Origin: Heliopora coerulea
Taxonomy: Eukaryota > Cnidaria > Anthozoa > Scleralcyonacea > Helioporidae
Assembly: GCA_030142905.1 (NCBI GenBank)
Contig: JASJOG010000565.1
Location: 1 to 64,000, forward strand
DNA length: 64,000 nucleotides
Direction of reading: 5' to 3'
Shown: positions 33,016 through 43,456 of the stretch, piece after piece
Layout: every line of letters starts with the position of its first letter
Numbering within the stretch: the stretch's first letter is position 1
The notes under the pieces: generated by a model
The model's input: only the letters and a program-made list of their open reading frames with translations
Databases searched by the model: none
What the model was told of the DNA's origin: nothing
Made by a program: the position numbers and the translations under genes

Positions 33016-33563
33016 ATGGATTCTCGCTAAACTATCGCACGGCACCACAACTGTTGAATGGCGTGGCACCTGCAGAACTATTGTACAGAAGGGTACTTCG
33101 TTCCACCATTCCCGCTCACCTTCATCCATTCAAGAATAACTCAATAAATGACATTATCAAGAAAAAGATGAAGTCAAAGCAATATGCAGATCAAAAGAGA
33201 CGTGCCCAGGAATCAACTATCAAGGAAGGTGATTTAGTACTAGTAAAACAACGAGTAAAGAACAAATACACAACCATGTTCAACTCTCAACCGTATAAAG
33301 TCATCAAAATTACACACACCAGAGTTACAGCACAGCGCGATAACCATGTTATTACAAGAAATGTAGCCCATTTTAAAAAATACATTTCAAAAGAAAGAAG
33401 GGATAGAAGATCTACATTTTCTGAGAATGAATCAGACGACGATGAACTAATACAAGCTGAGGCAGCAGGTGACGAACAAGCAGACAACCGAAATGTACAA
33501 GAAACACCAAGATATCCGAGGCCAGCCAACAGGGGAATACGACCAAAATTTTATGGACGATAA
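32985..33563 (+). pseudogene. Gypsy integrase C-terminal region (copy 2)
   Basis: The counterpart of 26618-27196. It differs from copy 1 at a few residues (RRVLRST against RRVIRPT, and RGIRPKF against RGIPPKF). The acidic C-terminal tail is the same. Confidence 0.8.
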
Positions 33564-33684
33564 GTGATATTAGCAAAATATAGATTAAGTCTAAGCTATA
33601 TCATTAGTAGATGTAAACGGAAGCTCATGGTTACAATGTATGTTCATATTTGTTTTCTTTTTTCTGGTTTCTTTTTATTTGTTT

Positions 33685-33819
33685 GAGAGAAAAAGGGAGA
33701 TGTGATATGACGTAATAGGAAACTGGACAGGAAGACTGAGAGCGGGAAACAGAGAATAAAGAAACTTGGATATTGATCTATATGAAAATTTTTTATTTCT
33801 TCCTTTTTGAGACATAACA
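33685..33819 (+). repeat. Polypurine tract and 3' LTR of gypsy copy 2
   Basis: Identical in layout to the copy at 27318-27452: PPT, then TG...CA LTR of 119 bp at 33701-33819, followed by the same hairpin-repeat flank. Confidence 0.75.
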
Positions 33820-34825
33820 CCCCCTTTGCTACTGGGCCGAATTTTGTAATGAAAATCTCAGCATCTGTTCAAATTAATCCCGCAGGTCTCTTATGGAAAT
33901 AACTCGCTTAATAAGGAATACAATGATGTTTGGAACTTAGGAATTTTCAACCACAGGAATCTTAAACATTTCACAAACTTCAACGGTTCAAACTGTCGTA
34001 AGGTTTGTGTTGATAGAGGCATGACACAACAAGGAAAAGCAGACCACTACTAGCTCATAACAATCATAATCCAACCCAAAAGTACTCTGTCAACAAATTT
34101 TACTCTAACTTTCGTTAAAATACCAAATTTCAGCTTAAAAATTGCAAAATGGAATCAAAATATTTCAACATTACTTCAACATCCCTGCCGGATTCTTGCC
34201 GTGTTTGTTTAATATTAACTACCCCGCGGTATAAACATCAAAGAGAGAATTTAGGGAAAAATATTCCGAACAAACTACAAATGCCAGCTTCCAAGGAGTC
34301 CCTACAATTTCAAAACTGCAAGCATAACCTAAACCAACCGTTAAAAATTCCTCCTATCCTGTAAAAATTCGATTGACTTGGTATGAGAAAACAAAAGAGC
34401 ATCAACTCATTTATAAATTTAATCGAAATATCAAAAATCGTCTCATTCCAATCGAGTGCGACAGGATCGAAATCAACGCCAAACAGGAAGATTTGGGAAC
34501 CTCTGGTCTTGGCTGACCAGATCAAAGAAGTTTCCGAGAGTTGCCAAAAGGGCGTTTTGCAAAGGGGGGAAAACATGGCTCATGTGGTCGGTCCCCCTTT
34601 GCCATTAGGCCGAATTTCCAAGTGTGGATATCCCCTGGCAATCGAGTGCCAAACGATTGGAATCAATCCCAAACAGCAAGATTTGGGAGCCTGTGGGCTT
34701 GGTTGACCAGATCGGAGAAGTTTCGAAGAGTTGCAAAAACCTTGTTTTGCAAAGGGACAACCGACATGACTTTTGTGGTCTTAAATAGCTTTGCAAACTT
34801 AATAGATGACTATACATACATACAT

Positions 34826-34830
<5 letters not shown>
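33820..34830. repeat. Duplicated gypsy flank, copy 2
   Basis: Nearly identical to 27453-28463, including two hairpin-repeat units (about 34447-34777) and the catacat run before the (TA)n tract. Confidence 0.75.

Positions 34831-34872
<42 letters not shown>
34831..34872. repeat. (TA)n microsatellite, left side of a PLE insertion
   Basis: About 21 TA dinucleotides. In copy A (28465-28490) the tract passes directly into (TG)n. Here a 1.1-kb PLE palindrome intervenes, and (TA)n(TG)n resumes at 36011. Confidence 0.85.
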
Positions 34873-34873
<1 letters not shown>

Positions 34874-34977
34874 CAATGATGAGTACCACGAAGGTTACAG
34901 CGTTGATATGAAAATATAGATCGCTCAATACCGTTGCTGGTAGACCGAATAAGTAAATACGAAAGACAAAAATTTTG

Positions 34978-35029
34978 CTGTCACTACTCTGAGTTTCACG
35001 CGCTCAGGCGATCATCAGGCAACTGACAG
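34978..35029 (-). ncRNA. Hammerhead-ribozyme-like motif (PLE, left arm)
   Basis: Minus strand: CTGTCA (stem I), then CTGATGA (core), a short stem II ending before GAAAC, a tiny stem III, and TGACAG closing stem I. This is a type I hammerhead arrangement. Hammerheads are an established feature of PLE termini. Cleavage activity is inferred only. Confidence 0.7.
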
Positions 35030-35069
35030 ATAAGATTTAATTATTCATATATATACAGGTGACAAAAGT

Positions 35070-35498
35070 TTAAAGGAAGTGTTTGGTTACATGTCGGCAT
35101 TTGCTGAATAGTTCGGACCGTCTGTTCAAAATGTTTTTCCCTTGTCTCTTTAGGATAAACAATTTTTCTTCGAGGCACAGGCGACATTTTCTTGATGCTG
35201 CCTTGTATGATGGAATTTGTTTGATGATATCCCACGCGATTGTGTATTTGCGTTTGTTGTCTTTCAGGTTCCAAATGTGCTTTGAAAGCTCGGTTTCGTT
35301 TAAGTATTTTTTGTTGTTGAGCGATTTGCAGTGATTTCGGTACCTGGTTTTGAAGTCGTTACCTGTTACACCTATGTATGTCTTCGTCTCGTTGTTGTCA
35401 GTGGTCGTTACTCTTGCCTTGTAAAGGACGCTGGTTTGTAGGCAAGTGCCTTTTACAGGACATTGTTCAGGGTTTCTGCAGTTACATAGTCGTAACAA
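35070..35498 (-). pseudogene. PLE C-terminal GIY-YIG endonuclease (left arm)
   Basis: A 142-residue frame with a Cys-rich lead (CNCRNPEQCPVKGTC), then KTYIGVTGNDFKTRYRNH (the YIG end of the GIY-YIG motif with the conserved Arg), and SRKCRLCLEEKL with the catalytic-type Glu. It ends CRHVTKHFL. The frame is intact but lacks its RT partner. Confidence 0.75.
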
Positions 35499-35891
35499 TG
35501 TCCTGTAAAAGGCACTTGCCTACAAACCAGCGTCCTTTACAAGGCAAGAGTAACGACCACTGACAACAACGAGACGAAGACATACATAGGTGTAACAGGT
35601 AACGACTTCAAAACCAGGTACCGAAATCACTGCAAATCGCTCAACAACAAAAAATACTTAAACGAAACCGAGCTTTCAAAGCACATTTGGAACCTGAAAG
35701 ACAACAAACGCAAATACACAATCGCGTGGGATATCATCAAACAAATTCCATCATACAAGGCAGCATCAAGAAAATGTCGCCTGTGCCTCGAAGAAAAATT
35801 GTTTATCCTAAAGAGACAAGGGAAAAACATTTTGAACAGACGGTCCGAACTATTCAGCAAATGCCGACATGTAACCAAACACTTCCTTTAA
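35496..35891 (+). pseudogene. PLE C-terminal GIY-YIG endonuclease (right arm)
   Basis: The inverted duplicate of the left-arm frame. It is open from 35496 without a start codon to TAA at 35889-35891 and encodes the same YIGVTG, KCRLCLEEKL and CRHVTKHFL blocks. No difference between arms is obvious by eye. Confidence 0.75.
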
Positions 35892-35931
35892 ACTTTTGTC
35901 ACCTGTATATATATGAATAATTAAATCTTAT

Positions 35932-35983
35932 CTGTCAGTTGCCTGATGATCGCCTGAGCGCGTGAAACTCAGAGTAGTGACAG
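35932..35983 (+). ncRNA. Hammerhead-ribozyme-like motif (PLE, right arm)
   Basis: CTGTCA at 35932, core CTGATGA at 35943-35949, stem II cgc-ctga-gcg, GAAA at 35964-35967, and TGACAG closing stem I at about 35978-35983. It is the exact inverse of the motif at 34978-35029. Confidence 0.7.
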
Positions 35984-36009
35984 CAAAATTTTTGTCTTTC
36001 GTATTTACT

Positions 36010-36010
<1 letters not shown>

Positions 36011-36075
<65 letters not shown>
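36011..36075. repeat. (TA)n(TG)n microsatellite, right side of the PLE insertion
   Basis: A short (TA)n followed by about 25 TG units. It continues into the same taatccatgttagg sequence as copy A at 28510. Confidence 0.85.
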
Positions 36076-36079
<4 letters not shown>

Positions 36080-36708
36080 CCATGTTAGGCAATAGGCTTC
36101 TTATGATATTAATATTTTCTACGTCAGTTTAACCGAGCTTGCCCTTACGCCCTTTTCAATTTTGGATCCGCTTTAAAGTTCTAGATCCTCTTGTGTCTGT
36201 TTTTAATCCACTACAAATGTCTCTCAAGCCAGGAAAAGGTGGTTAGCTGTAAGCACTTTGTTGATATTGTTATCTGAGGAACTATATCAAAACACGCACA
36301 CGATATTCTGATCTATTTTGTTTTTTTCCCCTCACTACAAACTACTTATCCTAGATGAACCATTGAAATGAATACTCAAATATTTTTACTTCGTTTTCAG
36401 ATAATTGGGAAAGAAAACATTCAAATCCTGGAGACTTGTCGTCAACTGTTGGTACGTTAGCAATATGTTGTAGGTACTGCACCTTAAATTTTCCTTTGCA
36501 GCCCATTCATTTCTCTTTTCTATTTTTAAATCCACTACAAACGTCTGCCAAGTCAGGAATAAGTCTTCCAGCTTCAAGCACTTTGATGACATTGTTATCA
36601 GAGGAACTTTATCAAAACATGCATATAAAATGTTTCCCCGATCAGCTTCTGTTTCTTCCCACTACAAACGTCTCAGCCTGGATACGCCGTTGAAACGAAT
36701 ACCCAAAT
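36076..36708. repeat. Duplicated flank unit, copy B, first part
   Basis: Nearly identical to 28508-29145 (copy A) up to the PLE insertion site. No gene is recognised. Confidence 0.7.
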
Positions 36709-36722
36709 ATATTTTGTATTTC

Positions 36723-37200
36723 CGTAGTTTCGTAACAGCACGATAGTAGTCAGACATTTCAAATAAGCGACAAATTTTTTAATTGTAAACATGTTTCGGC
36801 ATACTTATGCCATCCTCAGTACAGTGGAAGAGATCTAGTTCTAATTTACATAAGGTTATATATTCATGTCATGTCAAGTGATGTGGATATTAAATTACAA
36901 TGTTAAGAAAGCGGAAAATATTTACAAGTTAAAAACGGTGTTAAGATGGTGTATCTGTTTATTAAGATCCGGTTTAAGTTTCTTAATGTAAAGGGCTTCT
37001 TTGAGTTTTAATGAAAAAGGAGAGTCAGCAGTGTCTAGGATACGAAAGCATGATGGTGTGAAGTTAGATTTGCATTGAGGTCAAGCGAGGAAGTGTTTAA
37101 AGATGTGTGAGTTTTTGTCGGAAGTAGTGTGCTCCTTAATTCGTGTGGATAGATGGCGAGTGGTTTCGCCAATATAACGAGAATTACATCCCGCACAAGA
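36723..37200 (-). repeat. Inverted copy of the PLE 3' end at its 5' side
   Basis: It is the reverse complement of about 39420-39850 (end of the GIY-YIG ORF, 3' UTR and hammerhead-like motif), plus about 100 bp that mirrors 37206-37305. It encodes no separate protein. Confidence 0.8.
36781..36830 (-). ncRNA. Hammerhead-ribozyme-like motif (inverted PLE terminus)
   Basis: Minus strand: core CTGAGGA, stem II tggcata-ag-tatgcc, then GAAAC. It is the same motif as at 39806-39855 in inverse orientation. A third, slightly degraded plus-strand copy (atgaggatggcataag) starts at about 37202. Confidence 0.65.
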
Positions 37201-37228
37201 TATGAGGATGGCATAAGTATGCCGAAAC

Positions 37229-39553
37229 ATGTTTACAATTAAAAAATTTGTCGCTTATTTGAAATGTCTGACTACTATCGTGCTGTTACGAAACTACGGA
37301 AATATCATCTACGACTTTGCACAAAAATATGAAGGAAAGGTTTCCTTATCCGACCTCCGAACACTAGAGAAGTTATCAACCAAGAAACGCAAAGCTGATC
37401 TGGATGTGAACTTCTTAAGAGATTGTCAGTCCTTTGATGTCTTCCCAAAATTTGTTTGCTTTCCACTACCAAACGTTAATAATCAAGATGTCCATGCTAT
37501 CCGCAAACGACTGCTTCGCTCTGCTATCATCAAACGGTCGAAAGAAAAACGGAAGCTGGAGAACGACCTAACAAAGAAAACATCGGAACTAAAAAACATC
37601 CTGAACCTCGTTGACTGGTATATCCTAAAGAAGGCCTTAACAAAGAACGTCAATGAGAAGATAAACAAGCTACTATGCAACCACCGCAAGAAACTTAAAA
37701 ACCTCACTAAGAATAAAACGCTACCTTTCACTCACAAAGAAACCATCACCAATTTATCCTCACAAGAACTTAAACCGGAAGAACTCGACTTACTAAAGAA
37801 TGGCCTTTACTTCTCCATCAAACCTCCAAGACTCAACCACGCAGATATCCTATCAACATTCGAACGCATTCATTACACTATCAAGAATAAACTCAAACAT
37901 GAAGAAGACTACATCCCTGTAAAGAATGAACTAATTCATACCGCACAAAGCTACGTCTCCTCCTATCGTCCTTCACCATCCGATTTAAAGAAATACCACA
38001 TCTTGAAAAATATCCGCAACAATAAGGACATAATATTGCTCAAACCAGACAAGGGTAATGGTGTAGTAATAATGGACCGAAAGGTATACAAAACTTCTTG
38101 TTTGGAAATAATTAACGATAAATCTAAATTTAAACTGTTAGATAAGGACCCCACAATACTCAGAGAAACTAAGTTGCAGCGCTTGCTTAGAAAACTTAAA
38201 AATCAGGGTTCCATAGACAACAACGTCTATTCTAACATTTATCCAAAAGGTTCACAACCAGCTCGGTTCTATGGTCTACCCAAACTTCACAAACATAGAG
38301 AATCCAACACACCACCTCCTCTCAGACCTATAGTCTCTTCCATCGGCTCCTATAACTACAACCTATCCAAATACCTATGCACGTTACTCAATCCTATTAT
38401 TCCTAATGACCACACTACTAAAGACTCTTTTTCTTTTGTCAATGAAATCCACAACCAAGACATAAACAACAAATACATTGTATCATTTGATGCTCAAAGT
38501 CTCTTCACTAACATACCTTTATCTGAAACCATAGACATCGCACTACATCTTATTTTTTCTCACCATCCTAACTTCAACATCAACAGAAACGACCTCAAAC
38601 AACTATTCACTATCGCTACATCACAAACGCATTTTTTATTCAACGGACTGTTTTATGACCAAATTGACGGGGTTGCAATGGGTTCCCCATTAGCACCAGT
38701 ACTCGCCAATCTCTTCATGGGCTATCATGAAGGGAATTGGATTACCAATTACGACGGACCTAACGCTTTATTTTACAGACGCTATGTAGACGATATATTT
38801 TGTGTTTTCAATAACGATACCGACGCCTTATCGTTTTTTAATTATTTAAACTTACAACACAAGAACATCAGATTTACTCTTGAAAAAGAACAAGACAACA
38901 AACTGCCATTCTTAGACATACTCATCACCAAAGACGCTAATTCAGAAACATGCACGACTTCCATCTTTCACAAGAAAACTTACACCCGACTCTTAATGAA
39001 TTTTCTCAGTTTCACATCACACAATTACAAAACAGGACTAATAAAAACTCTTCTAGACCGCACCCGCAAAATTAACAACACATCCACTGGCTACCAACGC
39101 GACGTGAACGCATTAATTAACACATTAAAACGCAATTCATTTCCTCTTCACTTCATTGACAAAGTCATCAAATCACACAACGACACCAACAACTCGGACC
39201 CATCAAACTATACTTGTCAACCTACTACGACCAAACCCAACACCTACTATTTTAAACTACCTTACATCGGCTTTTACTCACAAATTACTGAACGGAAACT
39301 ACGGAACCTTGTCAAACGCTTTTGCATTGACTTAGATCTCAAAATAGTTTACTCTTCCTTCAAAATAAAAAATTCCTTTAGCTTTAAAGATCCCATTCCA
39401 TCTCTCCTTAAATCATGTGTGGTTTATGAATTCTCTTGTGCGGGATGTAATTCTCGTTATATCGGCGAAACCACTCGCCATCTATCCACACGAATTAAGG
39501 AGCACACTACTTCCGACAAAAACTCACACATCTTTAAACACTTCCTCGCTTGA
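37229..39553 (+). pseudogene. PLE reverse transcriptase with GIY-YIG endonuclease, one late stop
   Basis: A 774-residue frame. A Lys-rich N-terminal region is followed by LLKPDKGNGVVIMD, YGLPKLHKH (PLE fingers), SFDAQSLFTNIP (motif A, near residue 420), DGVAMGSPLAPVLANLFMG (motif B) and RRYVDDIFCVF (YVDD near 520). It ends with VYEFSCAGCNSRYIGETTRH, the GIY-YIG start. A TGA at 39551-39553 replaces the expected Cys (next codons PQCKSNF). The frame then runs on through LKEALYIKKLKPDLN, the conserved end. The Met at 37229 lies in the terminal repeat, so the true start is uncertain. Confidence 0.85.
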
Positions 39554-39805
39554 CCTCAATGCAAATCTAACTTCACACCATCATGCTTTCGTATCCTAGA
39601 CACTGCTGACTCTCCTTTTTCATTAAAACTCAAAGAAGCCCTTTACATTAAGAAACTTAAACCGGATCTTAATAAACAGATACACCATCTTAACACCGTT
39701 TTTAACTTGTAAATATTTTCCGCTTTCTTAACATTGTAATTTAATATCCACATCACTTGACATGACATGAATATATAACCTTATGTAAATTAGAACTAGA
39801 TCTCT

Positions 39806-39855
39806 TCCACTGTACTGAGGATGGCATAAGTATGCCGAAACATGTTTACAATTAA
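39806..39855 (+). ncRNA. Hammerhead-ribozyme-like motif (PLE 3' terminus)
   Basis: CTGAGGA at 39815-39821 fits the core CUGANGA. Stem II is tggcata-ag-tatgcc (39822-39836), followed by GAAAC at 39837-39841. Flanking tgta and taca can pair as stem I. Activity is not demonstrated. Confidence 0.65.
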
Positions 39856-39872
39856 AAAATATTTTGTATTTC

Positions 39873-40945
39873 ATATCTATTTTCTGAAACTTGTATAAGA
39901 AAATTTTCAAATAGACGTCGTTATTAGAGGAACTATATCAAATCACCTACGCAATATTTTTTTCTATACTCTATGGTATTTCCTCGTTGCAAATTAAATA
40001 TCGTAACTTCAACCAGATTATTATTAACAATTTTATTTGCCGAACATTGCCAAATCTCGCCTGCAGTTATTTCAGGCCATTTTTCATTGTTTCCTCCGGC
40101 TAGAAAAATGTTAGAAGAGCAGCTAAACTAATTAACCACCTAGTTGATATCGTTAACGTAGGAACTTAGTCAATTCGTCAAGTTGTGTTGGTTTCTTCCA
40201 TTTTGGTTGAATTATTCTGGTTCAGATTTCACAGCTCAAAACCTTTTTGTGTACACCCGAAATCTGTTGAAGAAAAGTTCAACTTTTCTCAGCCGCATTA
40301 TCGGAAAGTTGACCACAATGTTTTTGATAATCCCTGATTAAGGTAATCGCCTTTTGAACAGCCGGGCCCTGGTCGGAGAAAGTCATTCTGCTTAAGCGAT
40401 AATATAATTATAATCCTGAACGCTCATCATCTATTTTCTCCTTCATGCACTTTGTTGTCATGTTCAATGGAGGAACGAGTTCCAGCTAATTTGGGGCAAA
40501 ATATCGTCAACACTACCGGCATGGGGCAGGGAATATATAAATCATTGAACGTGATCGTGAATTTCCTCATTTGCTTCACAGGCTGACTAATCATTTTGCT
40601 GCTTTGCTATTGTTTAACATTGCTTTATTGTAATTATGGCGATACAGAGGATCTTCCTAACACACCGAACACGTCCTAAGCTGGCTCGAACTTCGGTAAT
40701 TTTATTTAGCGACCATATTCAAAAGTTGATTAGTTCAATCATGGGTTAGAGAAAATTTTGTATTCAAACCCTAGGCATACTGCCAAAGAAATTTGAGTTG
40801 TCTTTAACAAGTTTTAACCGTTTGAACATACAATTGTTTTATGCTGTGAAATCTTCACTCAACTAGTCTACCCAAAACAGATGGAACTAAAAACGTGCTA
40901 AAACGACAAATTAATAGTAAATGCTTGATTTGGGCTTAGAAAAGA
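39873..40945. repeat. Duplicated flank unit, copy B, second part
   Basis: Continues the homology to copy A (29160-30520) after the PLE. It lacks about 570 bp present in A between caattcgtcaagtt and gttgtgttggtttc. No gene is recognised. Confidence 0.7.
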
Positions 40946-41404
40946 AATAATCGAGATTTTTAAGCAACTAGGACGCAAAATAACTATTCAATGCAACCTG
41001 AACGAAGTAAACTTTTTAGACATCTCTCTGAATCTGAACGAAGCCTCGTATAGACCGTGCAGAAAGCCAAACGACCATCCACAATACATCAACAGAAACT
41101 CCAACCACCCACCGAGTATAATCAAACTACTCCCACAAAACATCGGAAAAAGAATTAGCGATTGATGCAAATGACACTGAACTGTCCAAGCATATGTGGA
41201 AACTAAAGGAAAACAACCGGAAGTTCAACATCAGCTGGTCGATCGTCAAACAAGTCGCGGCATATAAGACGGGATCAAAGCGATGCAATTTGTGCCTTGA
41301 AGAAAAGCTCCTATGAACGAAAGGAAAACATAATTACTTATTAAATAGACGAACCGAACTTTTCTCAAGGTGTCGCCATGTAACGAAACACCTTATTAAT
41401 TAAC
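40946..41404 (+). pseudogene. Rearranged PLE fragment: RT end joined to GIY-YIG end
   Basis: The first part reads VNFLDISLNLNEASYRPCRK and SNHPPSIIKLLPQNIGKRIS (region after YVDD). It then jumps to ELSKHMWKLKENNRKF, AAYKTGSKRCNLCLEEKLL and LLNRRTELFSRCRH, the C-terminus of the endonuclease. The piece between is deleted. One stop (TGA after EKLL) is present. Confidence 0.75.
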
Positions 41405-41469
41405 GTCACAACCTATGTAAATAAGAATAATGCTTCCAAAACTTTTCGTTAGCAAAAGGACAGTTATAG

Positions 41470-42298
41470 ATTTCAAAAACACGAGAATACTTTTTAAAGA
41501 CATATTTCGGCAAGACTTATGCCATCTTCAGTTTACAAAGTGATGTTTGTAAGGCTTTAAATAGGAATTATAGTATGAATAAATTAAATAATTACAATGA
41601 CGATATGTTAGATGATTAATTACAATGACAGTGTGTTGTGTGAGGATTAACGGAGGTGGTATCAGACGATAATTACTAGCAGAGGAAAGTGTTGATATGT
41701 TGCATTTGTGTGTTTAATTCTGGTTTTCTATTTTGGATGTAAATAGCTTCTTTCAATTTGAATATGTAAGTGGTTTTGGCCGAATCTAAAATTTTAAAGC
41801 AGTTAGGTGTGTTATAAAACAAAACATAATCCGAAGATCAGCATCTTGAGAAATCCAATATATGGATTGAAACAAGACGAGAAATGAGTTTGTGATATTT
41901 CGATTTTATTACAAAATCATTGTAATAAAATCGAAATATCACAAACTCATTTCTCGTCTTGTTTCAATCCATATCTTGGATTTTTCAAGATGCTGATCTT
42001 CGGATTATGTTTTGTTTTATATTTTTTCAAATTGTCGGCTGGTATTGGTTTTTAGGTGTGTTATGGTTTTTGCAGTTGGTAGAGTTATTGAGGTGTTTAA
42101 AGACGTGAGAATTTCGTTAATCCTCTCACAACAAACTATCATTGCAATTAATCATCTAACATATCGTCATTGTAATTAGTTAATTTATTCATACTATAAT
42201 TCCTATTTAAAGCCTTATGAACATCACTTCGTTAATTGAAGATGGCACACGTCTTGCCGAAACATGTCTTTAAAAAGTATTCTCGTGTTTTTGAAATT
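41470..42298. mobile_element. Imperfect palindrome of a PLE terminal region
   Basis: The inner arms (about 41814-41913 and 41921-42025) and outer arms (about 41470-41650 and 42118-42298) are inverted copies, with a deletion in the right half. The sequence resembles PLE 3' ends (cgaaacatgtctttaaaaag). It carries a hammerhead-like motif on the minus strand at 41488-41545 (CTGAAGA core, GAAA) and a degraded one on plus near 42236 (TTGAAGA). Confidence 0.7.
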
Positions 42299-42324
42299 TA
42301 TAAATAAGAATAGTTGAACCGAAT

Positions 42325-42375
42325 CTGTCAGTTGCCTGATGATTGCGTACCGCGTGAAACTCTAAGTAGCGACAG
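42325..42375 (+). ncRNA. Hammerhead-ribozyme-like motif (PLE terminus)
   Basis: CTGTCA, core CTGATGA at 42336-42342, stem II gcg-tac-cgc, GAAA at 42356-42359, and CGACAG closing stem I. Compared with the motif at 35932-35983, the stem II sequence differs while pairing is kept, which supports selection on structure. Confidence 0.65.
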
Positions 42376-42479
42376 CATTTTACTGTAAAATAAATAATAT
42401 ATTATGCTCTACCTATAGTAATGAACGCTCTTAAACCTTACGCCTTCTGTGTGACATTTTTGTTGCATACTCTTCTTGG

Positions 42480-42481
42480 TA

Positions 42482-42541
<60 letters not shown>
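42480..42541. repeat. (TA)n microsatellite, left side of a PLE palindrome
   Basis: About 30 TA units with one interruption (ac). A second (TA)n lies at 43613-43640, on the other side of the palindrome. Confidence 0.85.
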
Positions 42542-42543
<2 letters not shown>

Positions 42544-42765
42544 TAGATAAGTGAGATTTTATTAAAGATCGTACGAAGAGAGTGCTCAATACCAAAGTAG
42601 AGCGAATACAATAGCAAGACAAGGTAAACTTGGGTTACTTCATAAAAATTTACTACAAATTTGTTTCGTATGGCAAGCTGGGCCTGCCACACTCGTCAGG
42701 TAGTGATCGCATGTGATGTAGTTGCCTAGGAGACTTGATATTACGTCATACAATAAAGAGGTGAA

Positions 42766-43085
42766 TTAATAAATATTACAGAGCAAGTGCTTTTTCCTAT
42801 GCCTACAAGTTGTGATTAGTTCGTTTCTGGAATTTAATGAGCTTAGCTCAGGATGGCAGATGATAAGAAATTTTTCATGCAAACATAAATTACATTTTTT
42901 TGTGCTGCTGGAATATGCTTTACACCGTCTGATAATTTGCCACTTCAACGAAAATTTGATGTTATTGTCCCTTAACTTCCAAATGTATTTGCTCAGGGCC
43001 GTGCTATTTCTCTGAGTCGGGTTTCTAAAGGAGCTCGTGTGATTGTTATATCGGGACTTGAAGGTGCCTTCAGTGATACCGATGT
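42766..43085 (-). pseudogene. PLE GIY-YIG endonuclease C-terminus (left arm)
   Basis: Minus-strand frame with TYIGITEGTFKSRYNNH, ALSKYIWKLRDNNIKF, KKCNLCLHEKFLII and CRHRKKHLLCNIY. This is the C-terminal half of the domain. It has no start codon of its own in the arm. Confidence 0.7.
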
Positions 43086-43111
43086 AGGTCTCAACTTTGT
43101 TGTTGTCTCAA

Positions 43112-43456
43112 CTTTGTTGTTGTTGTCTTGAGACCTACATCGGTATCACTGAAGGCACCTTCAAGTCCCGATATAACAATCACACGAGCTCCTTTAGAAA
43201 CCCGACTCAGAGAAATAGCACGGCCCTGAGCAAATACATTTGGAAGTTAAGGGACAATAACATCAAATTTTCGTTGAAGTGGCAAATTATCAGACGGTGT
43301 AAAGCATATTCCAGCAGCACAAAAAAATGTAATTTATGTTTGCATGAAAAATTTCTTATCATCTGCCATCCTGAGCTAAGCTCATTAAATTCCAGAAACG
43401 AACTAATCACAACTTGTAGGCATAGGAAAAAGCACTTGCTCTGTAATATTTATTAA
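43112..43456 (+). pseudogene. PLE GIY-YIG endonuclease C-terminus (right arm)
   Basis: The mirror of the left arm, with the same TYIGITEGTFKSRYNNH and KKCNLCLHEKF blocks. The apparent Met start just upstream lies in the palindrome spacer and is not natural. Confidence 0.7.

Larger units (their letters stand above)
31106..33819 (+). mobile_element. Ty3/gypsy LTR retrotransposon, copy 2
   Basis: The same element as copy 1 (offset 6367 bp), extended upstream by about 430 bp of RT. It ends with PPT and LTR at 33701-33819. The visible differences from copy 1 are few (for example gggtacttcgttcc against gggtaattcgtccc). It shares the stop after PARI and the integrase frameshift, so both copies descend by DNA duplication of an already dead element. 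Confidence 0.85.
34873..36010. mobile_element. Palindromic Penelope-like element inserted in (TA)n
   Basis: Two 517-bp arms (34951-35467 and 35494-36010) are inverted copies around a 26-nt spacer. The left side carries an extra 78 bp. Each arm encodes the GIY-YIG endonuclease end of a PLE and ends in a hammerhead-ribozyme-like sequence. Reverse transcriptase is absent. Comparison with the unoccupied tract in copy A defines the insertion precisely. Confidence 0.85.
36723..39858 (+). mobile_element. Penelope-like element, nearly full length, with 14-bp target duplication
   Basis: Flanked by atattttgtatttc at 36709-36722 and 39859-39872. Copies A and C hold this site once and uninterrupted. The first ~480 bp (36723-37200) are an inverted copy of the element's own 3' end. 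A 774-residue RT/endonuclease frame and the 3' region with a hammerhead-like motif follow. Inverted terminal pieces of this type are typical of Penelope insertions. Confidence 0.9.

Noticed and set aside
37229..37300. Met at 37229 as the true start of the PLE protein
   Set aside because: It lies inside the terminal hammerhead-like repeat. The natural start is probably downstream or supplied by a different leader.
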